Shown here piece after piece: positions 6,952 to 14,712 of a DNA stretch of 25,232 nt (position 1 is its first letter; each line of letters opens with the position of its first letter). Below the pieces are notes generated by a model that searched no databases, was not told the DNA's origin, and worked only from the letters and a program-made list of their open reading frames with translations. Location: positions 1 to 25,232 of the forward strand of contig JBJOQE010000012.1 of the NCBI GenBank assembly GCA_046050105.1. The letters run 5' to 3'. The translations under genes were made by a program, and so were the position numbers. Source of the DNA: JAYQPD01 sp046050105 (GTDB lineage: Bacteria; Patescibacteriota; Minisyncoccia; Phycocordibacterales; UBA918).

Positions 6952-8841
6952 TTACGTAGTTTTAGTGTCGTCAATATCAGCGTCGCGAACGGATGGTTCC
7001 TCGGCCGCTCCTTCCTGTGCTGGTGCTGCACCTGCATCTCCCTGCTTTGCCATTTCCTCGCCAATACTCTGCATCGCGGTGCTCAGTGCTTCGGTGGCCT
7101 GCTTGATGGCTTCCGTATCTTCAGACGTATGCTTCATGCGCACGTCGCCAATGGCGTCATTGACTTTTGTCTTGGTCGCTTCAGAGACTTTGTCGCCGTG
7201 GTCTTTGAGGGCTTTCTCAGCGGTGTACACCATTTGGTCGGCGAGATTGCGGGTGTCGATAAGCTCTTTTTTCTTAGTATCCTCGGCACTATGTGCTTCG
7301 GCATCTTGCTTCATACGTTCGATGTCGGCATCAGTGAGCCCTGAAGATGCTTCAATGCGAATAGATTGCTCCTTTCCTGTTGCCTTGTCTTTTGCTTTTA
7401 CCTGAAGCACACCGTTCGTGTCTACGTCGAACACCACCTCAACTTGAGGCATACCGCGTGGTGCGGGTGGAATACCTTCCAGCACAAAGCGACCGAGCGA
7501 TTTGTTGTCTCCTGCCATGGGTCGCTCACCCTGCACAATATGGATTTCAACCGATGTTTGGTTGTCAGCTGCGGTGGAGAACACCTGCTCTTTCTTTGTG
7601 GGAACGTGAGTGTTCTTCTCAATGAGCTTGGTTGCAACACCACCCATGGTTTCAATGCCCAGTGAAAGTGGAATGACATCAACGAGCGTAATGTCTTTTA
7701 CATCACCTTGGAAGATGCCTGCCTGAATTGCCGCGCCTACCGCCACCACTTCGTCTGGGTTAATTGACTTGTTTGGCTCCTTGCCAAAAAGTTCCTTCAC
7801 CGCTTGCACAATAGCGGGCATACGTGTCTGGCCACCCACCATGATAATCTCATTTATTTCGTCCTTCTTGAACGGCGATGCGGCGAGTGCACGCTTCGTG
7901 ATTTCAATTGATTTATCGATATACTCACGTGCCAACTCTTCGAGCTTTGCGCGACTCATTTTAATGAGGAGGTGCTTCGGACCATCACTACCTGAGGTAA
8001 TAAACGGAATATTGATTTCCGTATCGCCCGCTGAAGAGAGTTCGAGCTTTGCCTTCTCTGCAGCTTCGTCAAGACGCTGCAGTGCCAGCGCGTCGCGGCC
8101 AATGTCGATACCCTCTTGCTTCTTAAATTCATCTAAGAGCCAGCGCACAATCTTTTGGTCAATGTCGCGGCCTCCCATGTGCGCATCGCCATCGGTCGAC
8201 TTCACCTCAATCACATCGTCAGCTACTTCGAGTACCGACACGTCAAACGTGCCGCCACCAAAGTCGAAGACGACAAGTTTTTCTTCTTTCTTTTTATTGA
8301 AGCCATACGCAAGTGCTGCTGCGGTGGGTTCGTTTAAGATACGACGTACGTTGAGACCGGCAATTTTGCCCGCGTCCTGTGTCGCCTTTCGCTGTGCATC
8401 GTTAAAGTATGCAGGTACGGTGATAACTGCTTCCGTGATAGTTTCACCAAGTTTTGCTTCAGCATCGGCCTTGAGCTTAGCGAGCACCATTGCCGATACT
8501 TCTTCTGGGCGGTAATCCTTGCCACCCATGGTGACGATGGTGCCATCATCAACCCCACCCTTTATTTCATAGGGGACGATTGCTTTGTCTTTCTGGATGA
8601 CGTCCTCACTGTATGAGTGACCCATGAAGCGCTTGATGCCGTAGATGGTGTTGGTGGGGTTCGTCACTGCCTGACGCTTCGCAATTTGTCCTACGAGTCG
8701 CTCACCTGTTTTCGAAATGGCGACCACTGAGGGGGTGGTGCGGTTACCTTCTGCGTTTTCAAGCACCACTGCTTCCCCTCCCTCAATGATAGCCATTGCT
8801 GAGTTTGTGGTGCCGAGGTCAATACCAAGAATTTTTGCCAT
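6952..8841 (-). CDS. dnaK: Chaperone DnaK (Hsp70)
   Basis: ATP-dependent Hsp70 chaperone acting with DnaJ and GrpE in the cytoplasm. The 629-residue length is normal. The N-terminal ATPase domain begins AKILGIDLGTTNSAMAI (phosphate-1 loop) and contains AYFNDAQRKATQDAG, the phosphate-2 motif VFDFGGGTFDVSVLE and IIMVGGQTRMPAI. The linker and substrate-binding domain follow (DVIPLSLGIETMGG, then PRGMPQVEVVFDVDTNGVL). The C-terminal lid ends in an Ala/Gly/Glu-rich tail (DAGAAPAQEGAAEE). It lies 38 bases after grpE and 54 before dnaJ, giving grpE-dnaK-dnaJ. No hrcA is attached. Confidence 0.99.
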   Translation of the reverse strand: MAKILGIDLGTTNSAMAIIEGGEAVVLENAEGNRTTPSVVAISKTGERLVGQIAKRQAVTNPTNTIYGIKRFMGHSYSEDVIQKDKAIVPYEIKGGVDDGTIVTMGGKDYRPEEVSAMVLAKLKADAEAKLGETITEAVITVPAYFNDAQRKATQDAGKIAGLNVRRILNEPTAAALAYGFNKKKEEKLVVFDFGGGTFDVSVLEVADDVIEVKSTDGDAHMGGRDIDQKIVRWLLDEFKKQEGIDIGRDALALQRLDEAAEKAKLELSSAGDTEINIPFITSGSDGPKHLLIKMSRAKLEELAREYIDKSIEITKRALAASPFKKDEINEIIMVGGQTRMPAIVQAVKELFGKEPNKSINPDEVVAVGAAIQAGIFQGDVKDITLVDVIPLSLGIETMGGVATKLIEKNTHVPTKKEQVFSTAADNQTSVEIHIVQGERPMAGDNKSLGRFVLEGIPPAPRGMPQVEVVFDVDTNGVLQVKAKDKATGKEQSIRIEASSGLTDADIERMKQDAEAHSAEDTKKKELIDTRNLADQMVYTAEKALKDHGDKVSEATKTKVNDAIGDVRMKHTSEDTEAIKQATEALSTAMQSIGEEMAKQGDAGAAPAQEGAAEEPSVRDADIDDTKTT

Positions 8842-8879
8842 ATGTTGTGAAATTATTTCTTAATATGTTGTACGATTGT

Positions 8880-9461
8880 TCATCCACGTTTCTTCCCTAC
8901 GACGACTCGTGCTGCCCGGATGGTAGTACTGCCAATCTTGTATCCAGGTTGCACCGTGTCGATAATGCAGTGCTCCTTGTCGTCGTCCGCTTCTACTTCT
9001 GCGATGGCTTCGTGCTCGTGTGGGTTAAATAGGTCTCCAGTGGGAATGATACTTTCGGCACCAAGTTCCTTAAGGATGCCGGCAAGTTGTGACTGTATCA
9101 TGACAAATCCTGCCTTAAAGCCTGCGTCTGCGGTGTCCCACGCGGTTCCTTTAGTAGCAAGCGCAAAACTATCGAGGAGTGGTAAGAGTGTCTCTACAGA
9201 GCGCGCAGTACCACTGCTGTCACGTTTTTTTACTTCATCTTCGGTGCGACGTTTATAGTTGAGAAAATCAGCACGTGAGCGCTGCAAAGCTTCGAGATAC
9301 TCTTGCTTGTCGTGTTCGCATACGCGCAGTTTCTCGCGCAGCTTCTTCATTTTATCAAGAGATAGTTCTTCTTCGTCCGCAATCTCGATGTCATCGTGCA
9401 CCTCATCTCTTCCGGTCACTACCTCAATATCATCGTGTGTGTTTTCGTTTTTTTCCTCCAT
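8880..9461 (-). CDS. grpE: Nucleotide exchange factor GrpE
   Basis: Releases ADP from DnaK. The 193-residue protein has an acidic, variable N-terminus (about 1-35) and a long coiled coil (about 30-85: LDKMKKLREKLRVCEHDKQEYLEALQRSRADF with a break, then LNYKRRTEDE). The C-terminal beta domain shows FNPHEHEAIAEVE and the family signature IIDTVQPGYKIGSTTIRAARVVVGK split across it. It is the first gene of the chaperone operon. A perfect TTGACA-16-TATAAT promoter places the transcript start about 3 bases before the ATG, so the message is practically leaderless. A GGAGGAA immediately follows the ATG as codons 2-3 and cannot serve as a normal upstream ribosome-binding site. Confidence 0.97.
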   Translation of the reverse strand: MEEKNENTHDDIEVVTGRDEVHDDIEIADEEELSLDKMKKLREKLRVCEHDKQEYLEALQRSRADFLNYKRRTEDEVKKRDSSGTARSVETLLPLLDSFALATKGTAWDTADAGFKAGFVMIQSQLAGILKELGAESIIPTGDLFNPHEHEAIAEVEADDDKEHCIIDTVQPGYKIGSTTIRAARVVVGKKRG

Positions 9462-9470
9462 AACAAGCGA

Positions 9471-9498
9471 ATTATAATGCGAAAAGATGATTTGTCAA
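9471..9498 (-). promoter_or_regulatory. Consensus sigma-70 promoter of grpE-dnaK-dnaJ
   Basis: Minus strand: TTGACA (9493-9498), 16-base spacer, TATAAT (9471-9476); both hexamers match the consensus perfectly. The grpE ATG begins 9 bases after the -10 box. No CIRCE operator (TTAGCACTC-N9-GAGTGCTAA) is visible around it, so HrcA control of this promoter is unlikely. Confidence 0.9.
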
Positions 9499-9519
9499 AC
9501 ATTGCACTTTGAGTCTCCC

Positions 9520-9525
9520 TATACT
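9520..9525 (+). promoter_or_regulatory. Probable -10 box of the plus-strand HD gene
   Basis: TATACT, 42 bases before the ATG at 9568 but only 9 bases before an in-frame GTG at 9535. No good -35 box is visible; the region where it would lie overlaps the -35 box of the divergent grpE promoter. Confidence 0.4.
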
Positions 9526-9567
9526 ACCCTCAAGGTGAACGTTCATTACAGAAACGAGGCACACAGC

Positions 9568-10278
9568 ATGCATAGCAACTCACCTGCGCACCCACCATCT
9601 CCAGTACAGAGTAATAAAAGTGACCACACCCTTCAGAGAGCAACGCGCGATTTTTTGCTCTGGGTACGGCAGACAGCAAAGTTCAGTGCGACCAAACGCC
9701 TGATATGGGTCCAAAATTCACCTGAGCGTGAGTCGGTGGGTGCACATTCCTACCAGCTGTGCATGGCGGCGTGGTATGTCTGCAACCGCTACCTCCCCCA
9801 TCTCGATTTGCTCACTGTGCTGAAGCTATGTCTGGTGCATGACACACCTGAGTACAAGCACGGTGATACACCAGCCTTTCTTGGTAGGTTCGGCGAGTTT
9901 GATGCGCTACCAACACATGACACTAAAGCAGTGCGTGAAGCTTCTGCGGTCGTGTGTCTGGTTCGTCTGTGGCGACGACGCTTTGCTGATTTTGTGGCAT
10001 GTTTGCTCTCCTACGAACTTCGCGACACTGAGGAGAAGCGGTTGGTCTACTCGCTCGATAAATTACTGGCGAATGTGAATGTATATCTTGATAATGGGTA
10101 TACCGACAAACGCCTGGGGTTGACCATTGAGCAAGTGGAGGAGTACAAACGGGACAAGATAGCCGAACATCCTCTAGTGCTCGCGCTCCATGATGAAATA
10201 GTCGCCTATGTCCGTACATGTCGCCCCGATCTTCAATACTTTGAAGGTGACGCAAAAGCAGCACCGCGTGGTGCATAA
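9568..10278 (+). CDS. HD-domain metal-dependent phosphohydrolase
   Basis: Cytoplasmic HD-fold protein, probably a nucleotide or phosphate-ester hydrolase like the YfbR/HD_3 group. Counted from the ATG at 9568 (236 residues), the metal ligands read ESVGAHSY (His60), LVHDTPEYKHGDTPA (His91-Asp92, with Glu95 and Asp100) and SLDKLLANV (Asp164), matching the H...HD...D pattern. The first ~20 residues are Pro/Ser/His-rich and probably disordered. The start is uncertain. ATG 9568 has a weak GAGG 8 bases upstream. An in-frame GTG at 9535 sits 9 bases after TATACT, which fits the near-leaderless pattern elsewhere here. The ATG at 9487 lies upstream of that -10 box and is unlikely. The gene is divergent from grpE and convergent with a phosphatase. 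Confidence 0.88.
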   Translation: MHSNSPAHPPSPVQSNKSDHTLQRATRDFLLWVRQTAKFSATKRLIWVQNSPERESVGAHSYQLCMAAWYVCNRYLPHLDLLTVLKLCLVHDTPEYKHGDTPAFLGRFGEFDALPTHDTKAVREASAVVCLVRLWRRRFADFVACLLSYELRDTEEKRLVYSLDKLLANVNVYLDNGYTDKRLGLTIEQVEEYKRDKIAEHPLVLALHDEIVAYVRTCRPDLQYFEGDAKAAPRGA

Positions 10279-10284
10279 AAAATA

Positions 10285-10308
10285 CCCCGCATTCACCAGA
10301 ATGCGGGG
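10285..10308. terminator. Bidirectional terminator between convergent genes
   Basis: Perfect 10-bp GC-rich stem (CCCCGCATTC and complement) with a 4-base loop, 6 bases after the plus-strand stop and 8 from the minus-strand stop. The minus strand continues TATTTTTTA, a strong U-tract; the plus strand continues CTTTCGT, a weaker one. Confidence 0.88.
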
Positions 10309-10316
10309 CTTTCGTA

Positions 10317-11165
10317 TCACTTATCGTGGGGGTGGATGTACTCGTATGCATCAAAGTACAGCCTGGTAACACGCAGAGCGTCGTCTTTTGTCCTGGAAAA
10401 AACAACAGGAGCAAACTTGGTGCGTCGCGGCGACCAGTCAATCTGTGTGCCATCACAGTGGCGTACCACAGCGCCCTGCTCCAGAGCTAGTGCAGCAATC
10501 GCACAGAGATCCCAGTGGTTTGAGTTGCAGGCTACAAACAAGCGCGTACGCCCCGAAATAAAATCTATTCCAGACTGAACCGATGGCTCAGAGACCATGC
10601 TTCCGAACTCTTCAATCAGACAGCGATTAAACTCCCAATAGAATGGATTCTTAGCCACTGCCGCCCCGAGTGTGAGCCCTAGCAGTGCGTGGTCATACGC
10701 GACGCCGTTTCCAACTGATACGCTTCCGCCTATGTTGGGCGTTGCGTACAGGAGATCTTCTTTGGGAAGCGCTACAATGCCAATGGTTGGCACTCCATGG
10801 AGGACTGCGCCCACAGACACTGCCCAGCTTCGTTCAAACCCTGCACCAAGCCGTGAGGTGCCGTCTATAGGGTCTACCGACCAGAAGAATGAGTGCTTAA
10901 CACCATGCTCGATCTCTTTCGAGCACGCATCTTCTTCTGCAAGAATGGGTGCTGGCAGGCTTACACTTTGAAGTATTTCAATAATGTTGCGCTCGCACGC
11001 CGTGTCTATCGATGTTTGGAGCGTGCTGTCGGCCTTGATGGTTCGTTGCATATCTCTGCGGTCAAAAAGTTCCGCAGCTTTGTATCCTACGTCCTCAATA
11101 CTTGCAAGAAGTCCTGGGGGTATGGAGTCTCCGTAACTCCGCACTACATCACTATGTCGTGTCAT
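10317..11165 (-). CDS. Inositol monophosphatase-family phosphatase
   Basis: Mg-dependent sugar- or nucleotide-phosphate phosphatase of the IMPase/CysQ/FBPase-like fold. The 282-residue protein has the metal-binding AEED (76-79), the signature WSVDPIDGTSRL (Asp98, Asp101, Gly102, Thr103) and, near the C-terminus, NSNHWDLCAIAALALEQGA, matching the WD motif that supplies the last metal ligand. The substrate (inositol phosphate, PAP or histidinol phosphate) cannot be told from sequence alone. The start has AGGAGG 5 bases upstream, one of few strong Shine-Dalgarno sites here. It is probably monocistronic, flanked by terminators at 10285-10308 and 11263-11290. Confidence 0.9.
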   Translation of the reverse strand: MTRHSDVVRSYGDSIPPGLLASIEDVGYKAAELFDRRDMQRTIKADSTLQTSIDTACERNIIEILQSVSLPAPILAEEDACSKEIEHGVKHSFFWSVDPIDGTSRLGAGFERSWAVSVGAVLHGVPTIGIVALPKEDLLYATPNIGGSVSVGNGVAYDHALLGLTLGAAVAKNPFYWEFNRCLIEEFGSMVSEPSVQSGIDFISGRTRLFVACNSNHWDLCAIAALALEQGAVVRHCDGTQIDWSPRRTKFAPVVFSRTKDDALRVTRLYFDAYEYIHPHDK

Positions 11166-11262
11166 GCACGCCTCCTGTATCTGTGTGAAATAACAAAACT
11201 ATCTCTGAGCCTACCTTCCAGCCTCCCCGGTGTCAATTTCCGGCCGAGCAAACGCTAACAAT

Positions 11263-11290
11263 AAAAAAATCCCCTGACAGGGATTTTTTT
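11263..11290. terminator. Bidirectional A/T-flanked hairpin
   Basis: AAAAAAATCCC, a 6-base loop, then GGGATTTTTTT: an 11-bp symmetric stem. It lies upstream of the phosphatase gene and about 140 bases beyond the ribosomal operon, and can act as a backup stop in either direction. Confidence 0.6.
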
Positions 11291-11310
11291 ATAACTAACG
11301 TTTATCTAAC

Positions 11311-11357
11311 GGTCTACTAAACACAATGCTTGCTTCGCAGCATTCTGTTAAGTAGCC
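11311..11357. repeat. Long imperfect hairpin in the rpsI-phosphatase gap
   Basis: Nested inverted repeat: GG with CC, a bulged T, CTACTAAACA against TGTTAAGTAG (one mismatch), a C-C mismatch, AATGC against GCATT, a bulged T, then TGC-TTC-GCA at the tip. It is too short and lacks conserved elements for a tRNA. It lies in a 266-bp non-coding stretch (11166-11431) between two terminators; no other gene is visible there. Function unknown: small RNA, REP-like palindrome or element remnant. Confidence 0.5.
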
Positions 11358-11371
11358 TCGAGCCCGTCTCA

Positions 11372-11386
11372 TGTTGCTTCGCAACA
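11372..11386. repeat. Second TTC-loop hairpin
   Basis: Perfect 6-bp stem TGTTGC with loop TTC and GCAACA. Its core (TTGCTTCGCA) repeats the tip of the hairpin at 11311-11357, 15 bases away, so the two look related. Confidence 0.45.
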
Positions 11387-11403
11387 CTCCGATCGTCGAA
11401 GCT

Positions 11404-11430
11404 AAAAAGTCCCCTTTTGGGGGGGCTTTT
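11404..11430 (-). terminator. Terminator of the ribosomal protein operon
   Basis: It starts directly after the rpsI stop. On the minus strand AAAAGCCCCCCC, a short A-loop, then GGGGACTTTTTAGC; the stem is C/G-rich with one irregular base and ends in a T-run. Confidence 0.8.
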
Positions 11431-11431
11431 C

Positions 11432-11833
11432 CTAACGCTTCGACCACTGTGCGCGCTTGCGGGCCTTCTTGAGACCGAACTTGCGGCGTTCCTTTGCGCG
11501 AGGGTCGCGCTTCAGGTACCCCTTTTCCTTGAGCGGTGTGCGGCGCGCAGGCACATCAGCGATGAGTGCACGTGCAATACCGAGGCGAATGGCCTCTGCT
11601 TGCGCAGAAATACCACCACCTACCACCTTGGCAGAAACTGATACAGTAGGAACATCAGTACCAACCTCAAATACTGAAAGTACGGTAGCGGCAAGGTCCT
11701 TTGATGCAAAATATGTCTCAAGTGCCTTTTCGTTCACGACTACAGTGCGCTCCTTTGAAGGAGTGATGCGTACGCGTGCAGTAGCGGTCTTGCGACGGCC
11801 AATTGCTTCAATGTATGTCTTCTTCTCTGCCAT
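11432..11833 (-). CDS. rpsI: 30S ribosomal protein S9
   Basis: S9/uS9, 133 residues, reaching the P-site tRNA with its C-terminal tail. It shows the family hallmarks: YIEAIGRRKTATARVRI at the N-terminus, VVGGGISAQAEAIRLGIARAL in the middle, and the basic tail FGLKKARKRAQWSKR (usually ending QFSKR, here QWSKR). It is the last gene of the infA-to-rpsI series, 17 bases after rplM, followed at once by a terminator. No Shine-Dalgarno precedes the ATG. Confidence 0.98.
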   Translation of the reverse strand: MAEKKTYIEAIGRRKTATARVRITPSKERTVVVNEKALETYFASKDLAATVLSVFEVGTDVPTVSVSAKVVGGGISAQAEAIRLGIARALIADVPARRTPLKEKGYLKRDPRAKERRKFGLKKARKRAQWSKR

Positions 11834-11850
11834 ATTCGTGAGTAATGAAA

Positions 11851-12204
11851 TTATTCGCTGATTACGAGGTTCTTGAGGCGTACGCTACGGAGCTTGTTCT
11901 TGGGAAGCATACCAGAAATGGTGCGACGAAGTGCTTCACCGTAGCCACGACGCGCGCTGAGCACGCCAAGCTTCTCGCGCTTCTGACCTCCAGGGTGGCC
12001 AGAGTACGTCTGGTATTCCTCATTCTTACGCTTCTTGTCGGAGATGTCCATGAGGCTCGCGTTCTCAATCTTCACGATGACATCCGCAGGAATATGCTTC
12101 ACCAATGCAGGTGAATCCTTGCCGATAAGGAATGAAGCTGCTGCAGTAGCCACACGACCGAGTCGCTTTCCCTTTGCATCAATGATGTGCTCTTTCTTTG
12201 ACAT
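11851..12204 (-). CDS. rplM: 50S ribosomal protein L13 (short form)
   Basis: L13/uL13, an early-assembly large-subunit protein. The 117-residue protein aligns with the family core: IIDAKGKRLGRVATAAASFLIGK, then YQTYSGHPGGQKRE, then ISGMLPKNKLRSVRLKNLVI. Compared with the usual ~142 residues it lacks about ten residues at the N-terminus and about 18 at the C-terminus, consistent with trimmed ribosomes of reduced-genome bacteria. It is paired with rpsI as in most bacteria. No Shine-Dalgarno is visible. Confidence 0.97.
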   Translation of the reverse strand: MSKKEHIIDAKGKRLGRVATAAASFLIGKDSPALVKHIPADVIVKIENASLMDISDKKRKNEEYQTYSGHPGGQKREKLGVLSARRGYGEALRRTISGMLPKNKLRSVRLKNLVISE

Positions 12205-12214
12205 AGATGAATGG

Positions 12215-12568
12215 TTATACGAGTTCGATTACAGCCTCTTCGCGACCTGCGGTGGTGCGACCCATCTTGATGATGCGTGTGTAGCCACCTGGACGTTCAA
12301 GGTACTTTGGTGCGAGATCTTTGAAAAGCTTTGCGACAGCTTCGTTTTGGGTAGTGCCAAGACGTGAAGCGATGGTGCGGCGAGTAGCCACGGAGTCCTT
12401 CTTTGCGGTGGTAATCATCTTTTCGATGAGTGGGCGGAGTTCCTTGGCCTTCGCAAGGGTGGTTACAATGCGACCGTGTTCGATAAGCGACACCGAAAGT
12501 CCACGCATAAGCGCACGGCGTTCATCGCGATCTCGTCCCAGTGTCCTATTCTTTCGTTTATGTTGCAT
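12215..12568 (-). CDS. rplQ: 50S ribosomal protein L17
   Basis: L17/bL17, 117 residues, near the exit tunnel. Recognised by MQHKRKNRTLGRDRDERRAL, TTLAKAKELRPLIEKMITTAK, AVAKLFKDLAPKYLERPGGY and TRIIKMG. It sits 28 bases after rpoA, the classic rpoA-rplQ order, and directly precedes rplM. In many genomes truA and transporter genes separate rplQ from rplM; here they are absent. Confidence 0.98.
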   Translation of the reverse strand: MQHKRKNRTLGRDRDERRALMRGLSVSLIEHGRIVTTLAKAKELRPLIEKMITTAKKDSVATRRTIASRLGTTQNEAVAKLFKDLAPKYLERPGGYTRIIKMGRTTAGREEAVIELV

Positions 12569-12596
12569 ATCAGTTCATTAGTAACCTACATCCACA

Positions 12597-13559
12597 CTAT
12601 TCCTTAAGCGCTAGGCCAAGTTTGCCGATAATCTCGACAATCTCGTCAACACCCTTTGGACCAATGCCGTCGAGTGAGAGAATATCATCCTTCTTCTTGC
12701 GCACCAAGCCACCCACTGTGCGGATATTTGCCTCGGTGAGGGCGTTCTGTGTGCGTGTGGTAAGGTCGAGTGTCTCGATGCGAGTCTTCAGGATGTCAGT
12801 CTCTGCAGATTCAGCGTCTTCATCCGTGGGAAGTGCGGGGGTGCCCATATCACTTGAAGGTTCAGGCTCTTGGAATCCAATGATTGCCTTAAGCTGGTGG
12901 ACCATAATCTCGATTGATTTCTCAAGTGCTTCGCGAGGAGACATAGTACCGTCGGTCTCTACAAACACACGGAGGCGGTTGTAGTCAGTGCGGTCACCGA
13001 CACGCATGTTTTCAACCTCGTAGTTTACGCGGCGGATAGGCGTAAAGACTGCATCAATAGCAATAGTGCCAATATCCACCTTCTCCTTCTGGTGTACTTC
13101 ACGTGGGACATATCCCAAACCGTTTTCAACGGTCATCTCGATTTCAAGTGAAGCTGACTTTGAAGTGAGTTCAGCAATGTGATGCTCAGGGTTGAGAATT
13201 TCAATTTGAGATGGAGCTGTGATGTCACCACCAACAACCATTTTCTCACCCTTCACCTTGAGTGTCATGGTCACCGGGGTATCGCTGTGAAGCGAAAGAC
13301 GAAGATGCTTGAGATTGAGAAGGATAGAAATAACATCCTCCTTAACTCCCTCGATAGTAGAGAATTCGTGTCCCACACCGTCGATTTTTACATTCGTAAT
13401 AGCCGCACCAGGGAGTGAGGAAAGAATGATACGTCGAAGTGAGTTGCCAAGAGTGTGGCCGTATCCTGGGTATAAACCATCAATTTCGTAAGTACCCGAC
13501 ATGTTCTCTTCAGAAACAATGCGAGGCTTTGATGGGAGTGCTACGTTGGTCTCAAGCAT
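12597..13559 (-). CDS. rpoA: RNA polymerase alpha subunit
   Basis: Alpha subunit that scaffolds RNA polymerase assembly. The 320-residue protein has an N-terminal dimerisation domain (about 1-228) with YGHTLGNSLRRIILSSLPG and VNYEVENMRVGDRTDYNRL. A charged linker (Glu/Ser/Asp-rich, ~235-255) leads to a C-terminal domain with RTQNALTEANIRTVGGLV and a helix-hairpin-helix LDGIGPKGVDEIVEII. The C-terminal domain normally contacts UP elements and activators. Conserved Arg and Asn in RTQN correspond to the DNA-contacting positions. It lies between rpsD and rplQ. No Shine-Dalgarno is visible. Confidence 0.99.
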   Translation of the reverse strand: MLETNVALPSKPRIVSEENMSGTYEIDGLYPGYGHTLGNSLRRIILSSLPGAAITNVKIDGVGHEFSTIEGVKEDVISILLNLKHLRLSLHSDTPVTMTLKVKGEKMVVGGDITAPSQIEILNPEHHIAELTSKSASLEIEMTVENGLGYVPREVHQKEKVDIGTIAIDAVFTPIRRVNYEVENMRVGDRTDYNRLRVFVETDGTMSPREALEKSIEIMVHQLKAIIGFQEPEPSSDMGTPALPTDEDAESAETDILKTRIETLDLTTRTQNALTEANIRTVGGLVRKKKDDILSLDGIGPKGVDEIVEIIGKLGLALKE

Positions 13560-13598
13560 GGCTACGTGCTTAGTGTAATAAATGGGCGAACGGACAAA

Positions 13599-14210
13599 TT
13601 AACGACTGTAGAACTGGAGCACCTGAACGGGATCAAACAGATGGTCGGAAGCGATGACGCTCTGAGGTTCTGCACGCTTCGATCCTTCAAGTTTTGCTGC
13701 ATCGAAGGTAATCCAGGCTGGTGTAGTAGAGCTCGCGAGTTGTTCGCCAAGAGTAGCAAAGAGTGGCGAAATACGACTGCCGGCGCGAACTGAAATGATG
13801 TCACCCTGCTCAACTTTGTATGACGGAATGGTCATCTTTCGGCCATTAACTGTTATGTGACCATGAGAAACCATCTGGCGAGCAAGGCGACGTGTCTTTG
13901 CAATGCCCATACGGTAGATAACGTTGTCGAGGCGAGACTCAAGGCGGTCAACAAGGGTTTTTGCAGGATCTCCGGCCATTTCAAGTGACTCATCTACGTA
14001 GCGAGAAAGCTGTTTTTCAGTGATACCGTAGGAGAGGCGCATCTTTTGCTTCTCGGTGAGCTGGCGCTTGAACTCGCTCATCGCACCGCCACGGCCCTTG
14101 CGCTTTACAGGCGCATTCTCAGCACGAGCAGCAAACTTTGCAGTCTGACACTTCTCGAAGATAGCACTTCCAAGGCGTTTGCAGATTTTGTATTTTGGTC
14201 CGGTAATCAT
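13599..14210 (-). CDS. rpsD: 30S ribosomal protein S4
   Basis: S4/uS4, 203 residues, a primary 16S rRNA binder. The N-terminal region begins GPKYKICKRLG and holds only two cysteines (about 10 and 21), so the four-Cys zinc knuckle of some S4 proteins is not intact. The S4 RNA-binding domain is clear: LVDRLESRLDNVIYRMG, then ARQMVSHGHITVNGRKMTIPSYKV. The C-terminus ends VIASDHLFDPVQVLQFYSR, with the usual VVEFYSR-like ending. In many bacteria S4 represses its own operon translationally; no such site could be judged here. Confidence 0.98.
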   Translation of the reverse strand: MITGPKYKICKRLGSAIFEKCQTAKFAARAENAPVKRKGRGGAMSEFKRQLTEKQKMRLSYGITEKQLSRYVDESLEMAGDPAKTLVDRLESRLDNVIYRMGIAKTRRLARQMVSHGHITVNGRKMTIPSYKVEQGDIISVRAGSRISPLFATLGEQLASSTTPAWITFDAAKLEGSKRAEPQSVIASDHLFDPVQVLQFYSR

Positions 14211-14243
14211 GGTATTAAATAAACGTTAACGAAAGAAGAGTGA

Positions 14244-14675
14244 CTAGATGCGTCGTGCGCGAGGTGGTCGAGGGCCATTGTGCGCAACGGGAGTCATGTC
14301 AGTGATGCGCGTAAGGTTGATACCCTTTGAAGAGAATCCGCGGAGTGCAGATTCACGACCAGAACCAACGCCACGGACAATCACTGCTGCCTCACGGACA
14401 CCAATCTGCTGTACCTTATCACCAATCTGCTCACCTACCTTTGCCGCAGCAAAAGGTGTTGACTTACGAGATCCTTTAAAACCAAGTGAACCAGATGAAG
14501 CCTGTGCAATAGCACGACCCTCAGGATCAGTGAATGTAAGAAGAGTGTTATTGAAAGTAGCGGTAATGTGTAGAATACCACTTTCAATCTTACGCTTTGG
14601 AGCACGCGAAAGAGAGCGTGATGAACCGCTCACGTCTGACCCCCCGCTTTTCTTGATGATTCTTTTCTTACCCAT
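14244..14675 (-). CDS. rpsK: 30S ribosomal protein S11
   Basis: S11/uS11, 143 residues, on the platform of the small subunit near the mRNA exit. Recognised by GILHITATFNNTLLTFTD, SSGSLGFKGSRKSTPFAA and the end LTRITDMTPVAHNGPRPP followed by RARRI. The usual Cys in HNGCRPP is Pro here. The N-terminus is a long basic extension (KKRIIKKSGGSDVSGSSRSL) typical in charge but variable in sequence. It sits between rpsM and rpsD with 30-40 base gaps and no Shine-Dalgarno. Confidence 0.98.
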   Translation of the reverse strand: MGKKRIIKKSGGSDVSGSSRSLSRAPKRKIESGILHITATFNNTLLTFTDPEGRAIAQASSGSLGFKGSRKSTPFAAAKVGEQIGDKVQQIGVREAAVIVRGVGSGRESALRGFSSKGINLTRITDMTPVAHNGPRPPRARRI

Positions 14676-14712
14676 AGGTTATGAATCGGTCGTATAAATT
14701 AACAATGAAATT

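Noticed and set aside
7769..8515. 248-residue open frame on the plus strand
   Set aside because: It lies entirely antisense to dnaK and is Ser/Ala-rich low-complexity, as expected for a mirror frame of a strongly coded gene.
11311..11357. tRNA-like fold
   Set aside because: It is a single long hairpin without a cloverleaf, T-loop consensus or acceptor stem of seven base pairs.
14248..14697. 149-residue plus-strand open frame opposite rpsK
   Set aside because: Antisense shadow of S11; similar shadows lie opposite rpsI, rpoA, dnaJ and alaS.
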